The notes: a model not told the origin generated them from the sequence alone. A DNA stretch of 64,000 bases from Acheta domesticus (GCA_031308135.1 JAHLJT010004567.1:29795602-29859601); one strand, 5' to 3'; counted from the stretch's first letter, positions 24,177 through 35,380 are shown. Numbers and translations: made by a program.

Positions 24177-25757
24177 TTAGCGTGTGCCATTAAAGATGAT
24201 TGTGGTAAGAACTGCTGCTATAAGGTTCTGAATTTGGGGTATTAAGGAAGAAATAATTTGGTTAACTATGTTAGCAAGGAATTGATTTTGGTGATTGTGG
24301 TTTGGGGAGGAGTAGCGAAAGTTTGGAAGAGGGGGTACTTTTGGGAGAGGTGGGAATTCTAATGTTGATGTTAAGGGTGGGCATTGTTGCGAGGTGTTAG
24401 TCAGGTTTAGGACTGGATTATACGGTGCGTTCATTTGAGATAATAATGGGATATTAAAGTTGGGTGGGGGTGATCGGAATTTATGGAATGAGTCTTGCAT
24501 TTTTTGAAAGTTGCAACATCTCTTGTCGGGGGTAGTGTGGTTTCCTCCGCAGTTTGCGCAAATTAATAATGCATTAGGTGCGAATGTGCAGTTGCTAGAA
24601 TGATGCAATTCACCACATTTTACACATTTAGGTTGTTTTTACTCTCTCGCCTTACGAATTCTTCGTAAGAAGAGAAAGTAATGTAATCGTGCGCCGGAAA
24701 ACGGCTAATTTTTTACAGTAGCTGCGGTGCTGATTGAAGTCTTGACAGTTTTTACATTGCATTATGTTTTTTTCCTGAGTTCAATTCTTACGATACAGTG
24801 ATGTAGGAATTCAATTTTGAAGAGTTTTTCGAAATCACTTTCTGATGTAATTTCCACCGCGCACAACGGCATGGGAGAGAGATCCGATTCATATAGTCTT
24901 GTCACTTTGGCAGGTGTTATGACCTTTTCAACAAGGCCGGAATGATTATCTGCGTCAGTGAATGAGGTTTCAATTCCTCTTAAAATGTCGCTTTTTTTCT
25001 AGATTTTGGGTTACTATAAGTGTGATATCCACTTTCTGTGTGTTAAGAAAGGAAACTAGTTTCAGGAAGTAACTGCTTGCATTTGTGTTGACTTTTACAA
25101 CTTGTTAACGGAAGGAAGTGGAGAAGTGGTTTTCACACATTTTTAATATACTCAATCAACGATTTAAAGTCTGCTGAGCTGACATTATCAATGGAAATAG
25201 GGGGTGGTTTACATTCCATTACTTTGTTGTTGTACTCCTTGGTCCGGGTTAGGTTGGCCGTCAGGCAACGAACCTCATGGGCTGAATCGGTTTTGCGTTG
25301 GAACAATTATTTGAACATTAGAATATTCAGCACTGTTATCGATTCTTTTCCTTTTTAGAGAGTTTAGTTCATTTGATATTTGAAAATTTGAGTCATTAAG
25401 AACATAGCCATAATGTGCTGCGGAAAATGGTTTATAAAGTTCAGATGGTTAGACTTAATTGGTGATAACATTTGATAATGATGAATAGATAGGTACCGGC
25501 TGTTTCTGCGGCAGGTGATGATGCTGTTGATCGTGGATATGAAAGTTCCTATGAAATTGCTGCTGTTGAATATATTGTTGTTGCCGTGGGTGACGTTGCT
25601 CATGTTGAGAGTACCACTGATGCTGTTGCCGTTGAGGGTGTGAAGAGCGGAGGCCACTGCCTCCGACAGCTGTGTCCATGGTTAGGTTACGTGGGTAACC
25701 TTGCTGTGCAAAGTCGCCACAGTGCCCTTCCGTGGGCCAACGCAGACCTAAAGTCAC
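24177..25757 (-). pseudogene. Jockey-type LINE ORF1 (gag), disrupted
   Basis: The reading order is from 25757 down. A Gln/His/Pro-rich N-terminal part (about 25757-25455) is followed by stops, then YGYVLNDSNFQISNELNSL. Next comes KPPPISIDNVSSADFKSLIE near 25200, a typical gag linker before the RRM-like segment. MPLCAVEITSESDFEKLF lies near 24870, and three zinc knuckles start with MQCKNCQDFNQHRSYC near 24745, then CVKCGELHHSSNC and CANCGGNHTTPDKRC. Several frameshifts and stops are present. Between knuckles one and two lies the 69-bp insertion at 24641-24709. The retained 5' half with a missing 3' half is the reverse of usual LINE 5' truncation. Confidence 0.8.
24641..24709 (+). mobile_element. 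Minimal HINE/DINE-1-like 5' end inserted in gag
   Basis: It contains only the family's 5' palindrome (ACTCTCTCGCCTTACG ... AAGAGAAAGT), then AATGTAATCGTGCGC and GGAAAACGGC. The match to 13120 and 41493 is close over this length and then stops. T-runs flank it (TTTTT left, TTTTTAC right). Removing the insert restores a continuous zinc-knuckle frame (SYCKKQPKCVKCGE) within one T of slippage, so both borders of the event are well defined. Confidence 0.7.
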
Positions 25758-25779
25758 ATATTAGCCCGATTCTTTGGGT

Positions 25780-26155
25780 GGTTTGTTAACACTTTGACTG
25801 CCAGGGGATATTTCGTGAACTTTTGATTCTGGCCAAGACCACTCTCCAATTATGTGTGCAGGCACTGGGCGTAGGTGTTCAAAAAATATTATTTCCGGCG
25901 ACTCAGGGGTGCCAACCAATAGCCAAAGACAAAAATATTTTACACTTGGCCAGCAGAATAAGTCACCCTTTTGATTTCAATGGAGCTGATTCCCAAGCCA
26001 AACTCCACTCTGGACGTGATCGTATATGATGCACGCGGCCAGTCACAAAAACACACTGTGAAAATCCTGCGACCATTGAGACTCGCACCCTAGGACCTCT
26101 CGGTCAGAGGTACTGCAGGGACATGAATTTACCCTGAGACACCTAAGCCGGTGTT
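25780..26155 (-). mobile_element. tRNA-derived SINE, family A, diverged
   Basis: The head at about 26155-26050 reads on the minus strand TGTCTCAGGG (A-box-like), then TGCAGTACCTCTGACC and GGGTGCGAGTC (degraded B box). This order matches the heads at 43405 and 45697. The body shows only weak similarity, and the left boundary is uncertain. Confidence 0.5.
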
Positions 26156-28060
26156 ATAATTTCTTGATAAAAACGCTACCTTTATCCACTCTCAACAATA
26201 TTTGAATAATTTGACGTCTACAGTATGTAGTAATATCCTTTTTCCATATCCCATATTAAATAGCATACACTTCTCAACTAAAGACGTAGGAACTAAGTAA
26301 ATTATAGGCATTTTAGGTTACGCTGTGTGGCTTAGAATTCTCCAGGGAACTAAAAGGTTCCTTTTCTGCACTTGCTACAATGAGTACTAAATTGCTCCAA
26401 CGTAATTTACAAATTACTGTATAGAACTTCTGAGAGAAATTCACGTGATAGTCGTTCACCTCGAGACGTGATCCCTAGTGTTGTCCCACTCAACGGTTCC
26501 AACCAACGCTGGCAGGTTTTTGACGTTTGGCGCTGCATGACGTTGGGCTGCCAAGGGAATGTCTGATTGGTACCGTGTATTGCCAAATTTTCCTCCTCAG
26601 CTTTCAGAAGGCTAGTCATGTCCTCGTGACGAATAGTCGCGTCGACCACATGGACCCCTTCCAGACTTTGTATTTCGGCAAACGGAAATGTGGTTTCCGT
26701 GGACGCGACGGTGTCCGACATTCGGAGCACCTTACCATTTATGAATTTCTTGGAATAGACATTACGCTTTATTCTTGATGGCCCAGTAAAAGTGCATTGA
26801 CCCGGGAAGTTGTTCATGGTTTCTATTCTGCGATAACATGGCACTTTCTGCGATATATTCGTACGAGGACATCTTCTATGGGTCTCCCTCTATTTAGGGT
26901 AGATTTTAGTGACGTCTGGTCCTTAAGGGCTTTAGGGCGGCGCTCTCACCACGACGAATCTTGCTTTCGGTGAAGGGAATACCTTGTGTTCTCCACATAT
27001 CGCTCTTACCTCCAAGCTTTGAAATATTACAAGGCCCAGGCGGGACACCGTTAGCTGGCCAGAAATGTCGGACTATCGGCCCAAAATGTCAAATACATAC
27101 AAAATGTATGTGGTAGTTCGAGCCTACAAACCATCCTCTTAATTTGCATCCCCCCAGCCGCCACTGGTAGATTTATTGGCAGCGGGATTTGATCTCCATT
27201 GGAGTGTCGTGATAAAAATACCGTGTTTCAGGGGGCTGGTCTTTCAAAAAGGAATTCCATATAAAATCCACCAAAATACATTCACCTTTATCGCTGTCCC
27301 TTGGGAACCATGTTCCTTCCAGATTGCTACCTTGTCATCGGCGCATTTCTTCTTATAAATCCTTACACCTTGTTAAGTATAGGGTCAGCTGTGCCTCAGT
27401 GCTTTGGAAGTCTGTAATGTCTGTTGGTAGAATCCCGGAGACGAGTTCAGCCATTTGCAAATAGAATTTGTAGATGTTTCTAATCGTAAACCTACATTCA
27501 TTACCCCAGGAACGTGTTGACGAGCCAAAGAAAGCCCAGTACTATGTCCCTGTTGGCCAAACAGAACAAAACCAATTGTTAAAGGTAGTGTGGCTTTATG
27601 TGGGTATGAAATAAAGTCAACTTTTGGGTGGTCTTCAAATACGCCTTCTTTAGCCTCATCACTGCTTCCATCAAATTCGCGATAGATACTTTCGATACGA
27701 AGTCATTCCAAATAGAGTAGTTCACTGCCAGGCATATTCAAGTATGATCATTACTCACCAGAAGAATTCTTTTCCCAATCCTTTTCGATGGAGGTCTTAA
27801 ATGTACTGGAATCGTTCAAATTTTTTTATTTGAAATTATGAACACTTAGCTATGGACAATGTCTCAATCGAGGAAGCCTCAAGGTATTGCACAATCGAAG
27901 AAGTCTCAAGATATTCCACTCTCAACCAGTTCTTGAGCCCGTGGGGCATATCTTGCTAAAAACACCAGAACGTAAGCAAATGCTAACTAATGCTAGATAT
28001 TCTCCTTTCCAATACCGAGTAACACATTAGTCAATTTCTCAAGTACGCACTCTACAATGA
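26156..28060 (-). pseudogene. Unidentified degraded element with coding-like pieces
   Basis: Base composition is more balanced than in the surrounding desert, and the minus strand carries several coding-like pieces in shifting frames. Examples are VDFIWNSFLKDQPPETRYF and MAELVSGILPTDITDFQSTE around 27190-27460, DQTSLKSTLNRGRPIEDVL near 26910, and a 145-codon frame at 26407-26844. I recognise no family. A CAGTGGCGGCTG word on the minus strand at 27168 resembles a hAT terminus but has no proven partner. At about 27866-27920, two 27-bp units (consensus AATCGARGAAGYCTCAAGRT) are in tandem. This is most likely a decayed transposon of unknown type. Confidence 0.35.
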
Positions 28061-28069
28061 GATTAAAAA

Positions 28070-28716
28070 AGGAATGTGCAGTGTCCCACAGTCTCATTCC
28101 CCTTCGATTTGACACCACAATGTTTCACGATGGATGCTGAAAGACGGTGGAAACAGCGTGAGTCCATTACCAAATTAGTAACGGTGTCGGGGATCTGGTG
28201 GAAAGGGCATTCGAATGTGATACCATGGAAATAACTTCCATGCCATACCATGTGATACCATGGAATGTGATACCATGGAATGTGATACCATGGAAATAAC
28301 AACATGCCATGGAAATAACTTCGAAATTTAAGAGAGAAATAGAAGCAGCGACTTTTCCATGTTTGGATATTATAACAGCGAGGAGGGTGATGAACCAAAA
28401 AAAAAATAACCAATTCCTGTATTTAATCACTTTCAACTTTGAAATATTTCAAATATTGTTTTATTTTTTATTTTCAATATTATGTTTCAAATATTGTTTT
28501 CTTTGGAATATTAATAGTGAATTGTTTTAGTAGCACTTACTCGGTTCTTCTGTAATTGTTAAAATTTTTTGTTTCTTTTTTAAACAGCTTTTCGATATCC
28601 AGGAAAAAACGTAACCCACCTTTCTTCATTAAAATACACACTCAACATTCGCGGATTTGACATTCGCGAGGTTTTTTTGAGAATCTAACTCTCGAGAAGG
28701 AGGCTGAGGGATTACT
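28070..28716 (+). mobile_element. Tigger/pogo-like element remnant
   Basis: Similar in sequence and order to the minus-strand copy at 63005-63926: CTGGTGGAAAGGGCATTC, ACTTCGAAATTTAAGAGAG, GAGGAGGGTGATGAA, CTTTCTTCATTAAAA and CATTCGCGGA. The right end on the minus strand reads TACAGTAATCCCTC, a TA plus CAGTAATCCC terminus of the pogo/Tigger kind. An open plus-strand piece (ITSKFKREIEAATFP) is shared with the other copy. The left end is not located. Confidence 0.5.
28219..28300 (+). repeat. 15-bp minisatellite inside the Tigger-like copy
   Basis: About four imperfect copies of TGTGATACCATGGAA, absent from the sister copy near 63395, so the expansion happened after the two copies separated. Confidence 0.8.
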
Positions 28717-28794
28717 GTATGTAGTAATGTATGACAACAGCGCATCGAACTGTCAAAGTATCTTGTCTGTCGTCTGTACTGTAGGGCTGTGGGG

Positions 28795-29130
28795 CTGGAC
28801 GGGCGGGCGAGGCGCGCGCCGAGCCGAGCCGAGGCGAACCGAGCCGAGCCGAGCCGTGTCGAGCCGCGTGGCTCTGCCAGGCGGTGGGCGCCGCGCCATT
28901 GAGCCGGCCCGCGCACAATAAATATTTAACTGCTCGTGACAGTTCATTTTCCGGCCCAGTAGGCGCTCGCGGCGTCGAGGTGCGCGCGCCCGGCCGCATA
29001 TAAGCAAACTGCACATGTATTCGGCACCGGGCTTCGCTGATTGGCTAGCGGGCGAGGAGCGCGAAACCGCGCGAAATGCGTATCTCTTTCTACGGAGACC
29101 AGAGCCACAGCGAGACGCACACGGACTCGG
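28795..29130. promoter_or_regulatory. GC/CpG-rich island 4
   Basis: It starts with tandem GCCGA/GCCGAG units (28825-28865), then mixed CpG-rich sequence interrupted by the AT cluster AATAAATATTTAACTG at about 28918. It ends with the promoter-like 81-bp core at 28996-29076. Several overlapping frames on both strands have no domain. Confidence 0.5.
28996..29076. promoter_or_regulatory. Promoter-like core, inverted partner of 31921-32001
   Basis: Eighty-one base pairs, with 76 identical to the inverted copy at 31921-32001. The core contains GCATATAAGC (TATA-like either way) and CTGATTGGCTAG, whose complement is a CCAAT box. Read on the minus strand, CCAAT lies about 40 bp upstream of TTATATGC, which is sensible promoter spacing directing transcription leftward. 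Read on the plus strand, TATAAG would direct it rightward. Differences between the copies are three non-silent and one silent in the one shared frame, so protein conservation is not the reason for the identity. Confidence 0.4.
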
Positions 29131-31920
29131 CTACTGTGTTCGTAGGCAAAGCGATCGACTGCGTTTTCGGGCGTATATCTCTGACAGCTGTTGTATTAGT
29201 CTTTACCATTATGGGAACTACGTATCTTAATAATCCAACGTGTTTTGTCAGTAAGTACCTAAACTTACATTTTGGTTTTATATAAATGCGAACTACGAAA
29301 CTACATCATATTTCTTTCCAAGCGAATTACAGCTATGAAATTTTAATGGATAATGAAGAAGAAACTGGCATAAGAAATGCAATATGTTGAAGACATTTGG
29401 GTAAAGAAGTGTGCGAAGATCACCCAAACGAAATGGAATGTCAGATCATCAAAACCTTCAGGAAAATGATTTGTTTGTTCGTAAGTTGATAGAAATACAT
29501 CTTATGTTCTAGTTTTATTATAGAGATAGTAAAATTTGTCCTTTTACTTTCAGAAAAGTGTATGCCATCATAGTACATACAGAAAAGTACCGTAGTAGGG
29601 GCGAAAAATAGAAGACTTTCTAAAAACTCGGGCTGTCCAGCTATATTGTCTGTAAAAATAAAACGTACCACTGCAGACCCAAGAAGAAAATATGCCTTTA
29701 TTAAGATATGTAGGGTTTTCAATTTGTATTTTTATATTGATTTTAAATTTGTTTACTGACGTCTTGATACAGCTTCAAAACAAAACTTTTCCACACATAG
29801 TGTTAATGAGCACGTGAACATTAATTTCAAGTTTATAATAGTTGTTCTAAAACTGAATTCATTAATAATTCGGGCTATTTGTGACTGTCATTATTTGTAT
29901 CGTCCCCTAGAGGAATTCAATTTAGTTTTTCTGAAACTTGGTTTGGTAGTTTATGCTAGGGTTTTTATTTCATGGCTCGTGAGGGCCTCTCTTCACGATG
30001 GAACATATCACGTTATTTCTCATCTTTCTCGGTCGTACCGCTAGATGTCGCGCGATCGCGACCATATCGAGCAGTGCTTCTGATCATGCGACATCTGGCG
30101 GCACGACCGAGAAAGTTGCGAAATGCCTTGAGATATTCCATCGTGAAGACAGGTCCTTTCTCACCAAGAAATAAAATCCCAAGCATAGGCACACAGTATT
30201 CTTGGAATCAAACAGCGTGTGCGAACAGGTTTAGGACCACTGTATTCGTAGAAACGTCTCCCACGTTGGACGCGCAATCAGGCGTTTCAGATTGCAAACA
30301 TCCGGCGTATCAACTAACTCTTGGAACTAAACAGTGAATGAAACACTGAGTTCGACTGATCATTTATACATCCCCAACACCATTCCTGCTATTTTTTCAT
30401 TCCAGTGCAAGAAAATTGAGTGTACAAAAATTTATCTTTTTTGTTTAGCAAACTAAACATCATAAGAAGTATAAAATTGACGTAGACAAATAAAAATATC
30501 AATTAATAAATTTTCCTTTCAAAAATCCTTCTTAGCAATTGTGGAATAAATATAAATACTTAAGTTAGAAAACATAAGTCAATACCCAAAAATTGGTACA
30601 AATCAATAAAAATGAAAAAAATGTTAAATATTAAATTCATAATCTATTAATTAAACAATTAATAATTAAATATTAACATTTTAATAACACATCTTCTGTG
30701 GCTTCTTTTAACGTATAATCAAAAACTTGAGAATGCTGTTAAATTACTATAATTTACAATCTGTAATTGCACTAATTTTAATATTAAAAATTAAACAGAA
30801 CAGAATAACCAATTAAAATAATTAATTTTTATTTGCATGATAGGATTGTGTGGGGTTATAACAATAAAGAAAATTCATAACCACAATGCAACTGCTGAAA
30901 CAGAGGTTTCTGCCAGCTGATAAGGCTACAAGGGGAGCATTCCTTCAATATTTTAAAATGGGAATGAGTATTGCAGAATCATACAATTATCACCAAACCC
31001 TTCTTGAATATATTGAAGATATTTGTGAAGACGATTATGCCAGTGGTTGTACAAATTCAACAGAAAGAACTGTGTGCTATTGACATATCATACCTAGGGC
31101 CTAGGTCAGGCCAAAGTGAAGTCTAATATTTAGTTATTGTATATCATATTTACATTACTCCCTCTTTGTCATTTTTTCTTTTTGGTTGAGTTCTCTATGT
31201 AATATAATTAATTCATTTCAATAGTATAAAATACACGATGAATCGATTATATTTGCCTGTTTTTATGCACATGTGCAGATTTTATAGATTTCAAGCACTA
31301 AAACCATTATAAAAATGCCCTTAATAAATGTGTTCAAATTCATTTAGATGCTATAGAAAAAATTTAAAAAAATGAGTTGTTGGAAAAAACCATTGAGAAA
31401 TTTGAATATCTACAACTCTTTCTATTACAACTTATTTATCCTCCTGAAATAAATCAAATTACCTTCAATAAGATTATAATATACTATAGTAATATAAAAA
31501 TGATTACAAAATGCGCAGTGCAGTAGATATTTTAATAAAATTTTCAATTTGCAACCTAAGTTAATTATAATTTAATTCTGCTCAAAATTGGAAATAATAC
31601 CGAGAAAACATTCGGTTTCTATCAATCCCTTCAGCCTCCTTTGTTTTTGCCTCATTTTCCCTCCCCTCTAACTAAACATTTTTTAATGGCGGATTACAAG
31701 TGTTGAGATGAACAGAATAAAATCCTTCATTCGTCTGAGTCCATGAATACTTATAATAACATCTGTTTATTATTTAACTAAAATGATGCCCTCTCCAAAA
31801 AATGATACGCTGGATCCACCCCTGGTATAAATAGTAATAAAATGAAAAGCAGTGGTGCAGTTTAAAAAGTGACAAAACAGCGCTTAAAACGAACCTACAA
31901 CACAAGAGAACGTAAACGAA
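29131..31920. other. AT-rich spacer between the inverted cores
   Basis: It holds a foldback element (29951-30188) and a 65-codon plus-strand frame at 30886-31083 (FKMGMSIAESYNYHQTLLE) that may be a transposase scrap of unknown type. CAGGGGTGGATCCAG, read leftward from 31831, looks like a single hAT-type end. Otherwise there is no gene, and very low G+C from 30360 to 31700. Confidence 0.5.
29951..30188. mobile_element. Foldback (hairpin) MITE-like element
   Basis: The arms, roughly 105 bp each, pair across a short centre near 30057-30081. The best matched words are CTTCACGATGGAA with TTCCATCGTGAAG, and TTTCTCGGTCGT with ACGACCGAGAAA. Further out, TTTTTATTTC pairs with GAAATAAAAT. There is no coding capacity, and target duplications are not obvious. 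Confidence 0.75.
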
Positions 31921-32001
31921 TTTCGCGCGGCTCCGCGCTCTTCGCCCGCTAGCCAATCAGGGAAGCCCGGTGCCGAATACATGTGCAGATTGCTTATATG
32001 C
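31921..32001. promoter_or_regulatory. Promoter-like core, inverted partner of 28996-29076
   Basis: This is the reverse-oriented copy, 94% identical over 81 bp. On the plus strand it reads CCGCTAGCCAATCAG followed about 40 bp later by TTATATGCCG, so CCAAT then TATA point rightward into the GC island that follows. The partner points leftward, so the pair would be divergent and 2.84 kb apart. Confidence 0.4.
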
Positions 32002-32260
32002 CGCCCGGCCCGCCCAGCCCACGCGGACAAAGACGCAGCGCGGCGCGGCGCGGCGCGGCTAGGCGCGCGCCCCGCCGTCGCCAGCTGCCGCCCCACCCCC
32101 GCCGGCGCGCGCCCGCCGGTCACGTGTCCCCGTCCCGCGGCGCCGGGGGTTCCCCTCCGCGCCCGCCTCGCGCCGCCGCCCCGCGCGCGGCGCTCCGCGC
32201 TTGTTATCGCATGGGCGTGCGTGGTGCCGACGTGCGTGGAAGCTGGCTTCTTCCTTTTTC
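31921..32260. promoter_or_regulatory. GC/CpG-rich island 5
   Basis: It follows the CCAAT/TATA core with CGGCG tandem units near 32035-32060 and dense CpG to about 32200, then decays through a CT-rich stretch. The frames at 31884-32412 on both strands are Arg/Pro/Ala-rich and differ completely between strands, and no domain is recognised. Confidence 0.45.
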
Positions 32261-33344
32261 GTTCCTTCTTTCTTTCGGCCGGTCTCACCTGCCGCGTTTA
32301 TGTAGATGTCTTATTTTCCGGGACACTGATGTTTCCCCAGCTTCTTTCTGTCTTATATTTCCCTTTTTCGTTACCTTCCGATGAGCAATGTGATCGTTTA
32401 TCAGTTCCCTAAGGGTCTCATTCAATACGCTATTGTACTTTTGTAACTATTTCTCTAAAAAACATATTTAATAAATTAAAACACTCTTTCTCTCTTACAA
32501 CCAATTAAGAGCAAATATAAATGGAGTGTAAACAGATGATTCTGAATTTATACTACCTCTCAATAAAATTACTGTATTGTATCCTGAAATCATCATAATG
32601 CACATTGAAACCCCGACCAATAAATATGTGAGACCTCCCTCAACTTCATTTGCTTTGGCATGCAATTACAGAGACACCAGTTGTGAAAAGAAGTGATGAA
32701 ATCTACATTCATTTAAAACGTTAGATATAACCTGAATTCCATTTCTCAAAAACAAATGTTCTGTAATATTGTGTTGAATTGTATTGTGGGTTGAATATTC
32801 TGTGGATAATTGAATGCCTCAGTGAATAAAGTGATATTTTTTTCTTTTAATTACTGTCTATGAATAAGGTTAGAACTTCTAGCTGCATGCAATTTGTGTT
32901 AGACGACTTGTTTACAGCCAATTTCGTCTCTTTTTCTTCGTTAACGCGTTTTTCTCCGTTAACTCATTATCCTCTTTGTGATGATATTGGTTTGTCTGTT
33001 CGCTCACTTTTCGTACTTCAGCTACTGTTCACGGTTCAAGCACAGATTACGCACAGGTACAGAATTGAGACAGACCAAATTACTAAATCTTAACAAAACA
33101 ACGATTAGTAAACATTTTGTTCATATGAGTCTAAACAGTAATGAATACAAAACATCTATACCCTCGAAATGTTTCTCCACTGTCCATGGAGGTATTCTTA
33201 TAATTCAATCAGGACTGAATACTGAAACGGTTAAAAGATCCTGGTATATGATTTCATGCTGGGAATGTATTTTCCACACATTAAAATCCATCACTAAAAA
33301 TATAAGTAGAGGGTTTAGATGTCCGATATCACTAAACATATTGA
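32261..33344. other. AT-rich stretch, no gene seen
   Basis: No recognisable coding, RNA or transposon sequence. Confidence 0.55.
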
Positions 33345-33835
33345 TAGATTATTGATTCCGCGCACGTCAACTGCTAAGGTTATTAGTCCCATAAGTGTAG
33401 ACCATGTTTTTATCGCGGGAGATGGCGGTGATCTTTCCCCATTGGATGGCGAGATCTGGCACCGACCTACCCATCGGTTGGCCGGGTTTCTCCCAGAAGG
33501 TTCTTGTTTTTCCTACCAACGGGAGAAGGCCCCAGCAGCGAAAAGTTCTAACCTTCCTTTGGCCTCCCGGCATGTGTGGTAGTGTAGTACATGTGAGGGG
33601 TAAGGATAGGACAGGGAAGTCGAATAAAAGATCGCGCGCGGTCCGTTTGTTAGAGAGCTGCTCCAGCATGTGCCTGATGTTGATCGGAGAAACCACAGAA
33701 AACTGCCGATCAGAGCAACCGGCCACTAGAATTCTCCTCCAGGCATCGGCTGAACTCGACCTCGATAACTAGCAAGCGCCGAGAATCGTGCTACCGTCGG
33801 GACCCAAACCCTAAGACAGCGATTACCAACTGGAC
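33345..33835 (-). mobile_element. SINE family A copy, head degraded
   Basis: Collinear with 45168-45697 over its length: GCTAAGG near 33373, ATGGCGGTGATC, TGTGGTAGTGTAGT at about 33575, AAAGATCGCGCG, CAGAGCAACCGGCCACTAGA and ACTCGACCTCGATA. The element is read on the minus strand: a degraded tRNA-like head near 33830, then the body, then a short ATC-rich tail near 33345. The clean A and B boxes are lost here. Confidence 0.7.
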
Positions 33836-34684
33836 TGACAAGGAATGACATCGGAGCAGCTTTGCTCTCCGAGATAAGGCGCACGGAGAAGGAGCCCGAG
33901 CAAAGGGGGGGAGGGAGGGAGGAGCAGACGGCGGTCCCCCTTTGCAAAAGCCTTGGCAGTGGACCTTTGCCGGTGTTTCAGGCAAAATGAATGGGAAAAC
34001 ATGTACACCCGTTTATTGTAGTTCTGCTAGGAAGAAAGGTTCCTTTTGTAGGTACTGGAACAATGGCGAAGTGTTTAGTGTGTTCAAAAGAAACTGCAAT
34101 ATGTTAAAAAGTTCAACCTACAGAAGCATTATGTAGCTTTGTGACCCAGATAAATATGCGAGATCAAATAAATTCTGATAATTGAGATAGGTCACAATCA
34201 TGAAATGAAAAAAAGGGATTTGCAGTTTCAAGATTATTGAAAATATTCTGGAAATCACGAGGATTTACAACATTCTCAAACAAAACTGTACATCAAAAAT
34301 AATCAAGCCTGGGGTGAAAATTCTCTCACATAACCCCTCGATAACTAGCTAGATCGCGCGGGGAATACCGGCACGTATTTGTTAAAATTAATTATTGTTT
34401 CAAATCGATCTAATTCGTTATATTATTTACTGTTATATAAAATATTATTGTCCAAAAATGTTAAAACTGTCTTTTTCCAAAACTGTAATTCAATAGAAGA
34501 ATGGAAATGGAATTATAGCACTGGCTTGATTAAGAGTCGAATATTTCTTTGAGTTATGTAATAATGTATTTATTACATAATGTTCTATTATGTAATTCTT
34601 CATATTGTTATTGAATCATAAACATTCTAAATAATAATTACTATTTAAAAACGCAATTATGAATTGTCCAAGCGGACCTTTTCT
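33836..34684. other. AT-rich stretch, no gene seen
   Basis: Apart from a short G-run near 33905-33925, no feature is recognised. Confidence 0.5.
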
Positions 34685-35380
34685 CCCCTCTTCCGTACCA
34701 TCATTAGAACGCTGCGCGCCAGCTGCCGCGTGGGGCTCTGCCTTTCCTCCGCGCTTAGCTCGGAGAAAGAGAGCAGATTTCTGTGACGTCACAGAGCATT
34801 GAGTGGACAGACACTGCCCTAGACCCTCTCGGTCAGAGGTACTGCAGAGCCTCCTGCTCGTTGATCTGCATCGCGCGCCCGCCAACAGTACCGCGGCTGC
34901 GATTGCGACGAGCGCGCGCGACGTGTCTGACGATCGGAAGCGAGCGCCGGGGGCGGCGAGAGGCGACACGGCTCCGGCGACGCGTTAGCGGCACTTGACT
35001 AACGACACCCTAAGCGGATTGCGCGTCGGCGCCCCCGCCCCACCCCCACCCGCCCCCGCCCCCGCCCCCGCCGGGCGTGTGCAGCGGCGTGCCCCTGAAA
35101 TATGTATGGCGCGAAGGCACCTCGAGGGGTAATTAGAAAGATAAGACGGGCGCTGCGACGCCTCGTTATGAGGAGCGGCGCGGGCGGCGGGGGGGGGCGG
35201 GCGCGGCGACGGGCCTTTTCTGATTATTAACAACGTGCAATCACTTTTAATTACGAAAGAGTGCGCGGGGAATACTTTGCTCGCGCTTCGTAAGAACACC
35301 CGACTTGAGACGTTTCTTCTCCCTGCAAGGTGCACCGCCGGCGACGCCCCAGCGCCGCCGGAAACACCTTGAGGGAGCGG
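34685..35380. promoter_or_regulatory. GC/CpG-rich island 6 with CRE, GATA and TAATTAG sites
   Basis: CpG-dense sequence with a perfect palindromic cAMP-response element CTGTGACGTCACAG at 34781-34794. TAATTAG lies at about 35130 next to AGATAAG at 35139-35145, and another TTAATTAC lies near 35248. A C-rich run at about 35030-35070 faces a G-rich run at about 35190. A SINE-A head scrap (TCTCGGTCAGAGGTACTGCA) occurs at about 34828, so the island has taken up repeat sequence. No coding domain is recognised. Confidence 0.5.
34781..34794. promoter_or_regulatory. Palindromic CRE
   Basis: CTGTGACGTCACAG is a perfect 14-bp palindrome with the full TGACGTCA core recognised by CREB/ATF-type bZIP factors. 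It sits at the edge of GC island 6. Confidence 0.5.

Noticed and set aside
8645..27168. A single hAT element bounded by CAGTGGCGGCTGG at 8645 and its inverse at 27168
   Set aside because: The 18.5-kb span contains many unrelated elements, and the two ends share only a short word.
30886..31083. Small gene of 65 codons
   Set aside because: No start context, splice or conservation evidence. It may be a transposase scrap.
31686..31831. Complete short MITE ending CAGGGGTGGATCCAG at 31831
   Set aside because: The only candidate left end (ATGGCGGATTACAAG near 31688) is too weak, and no target duplication is visible.
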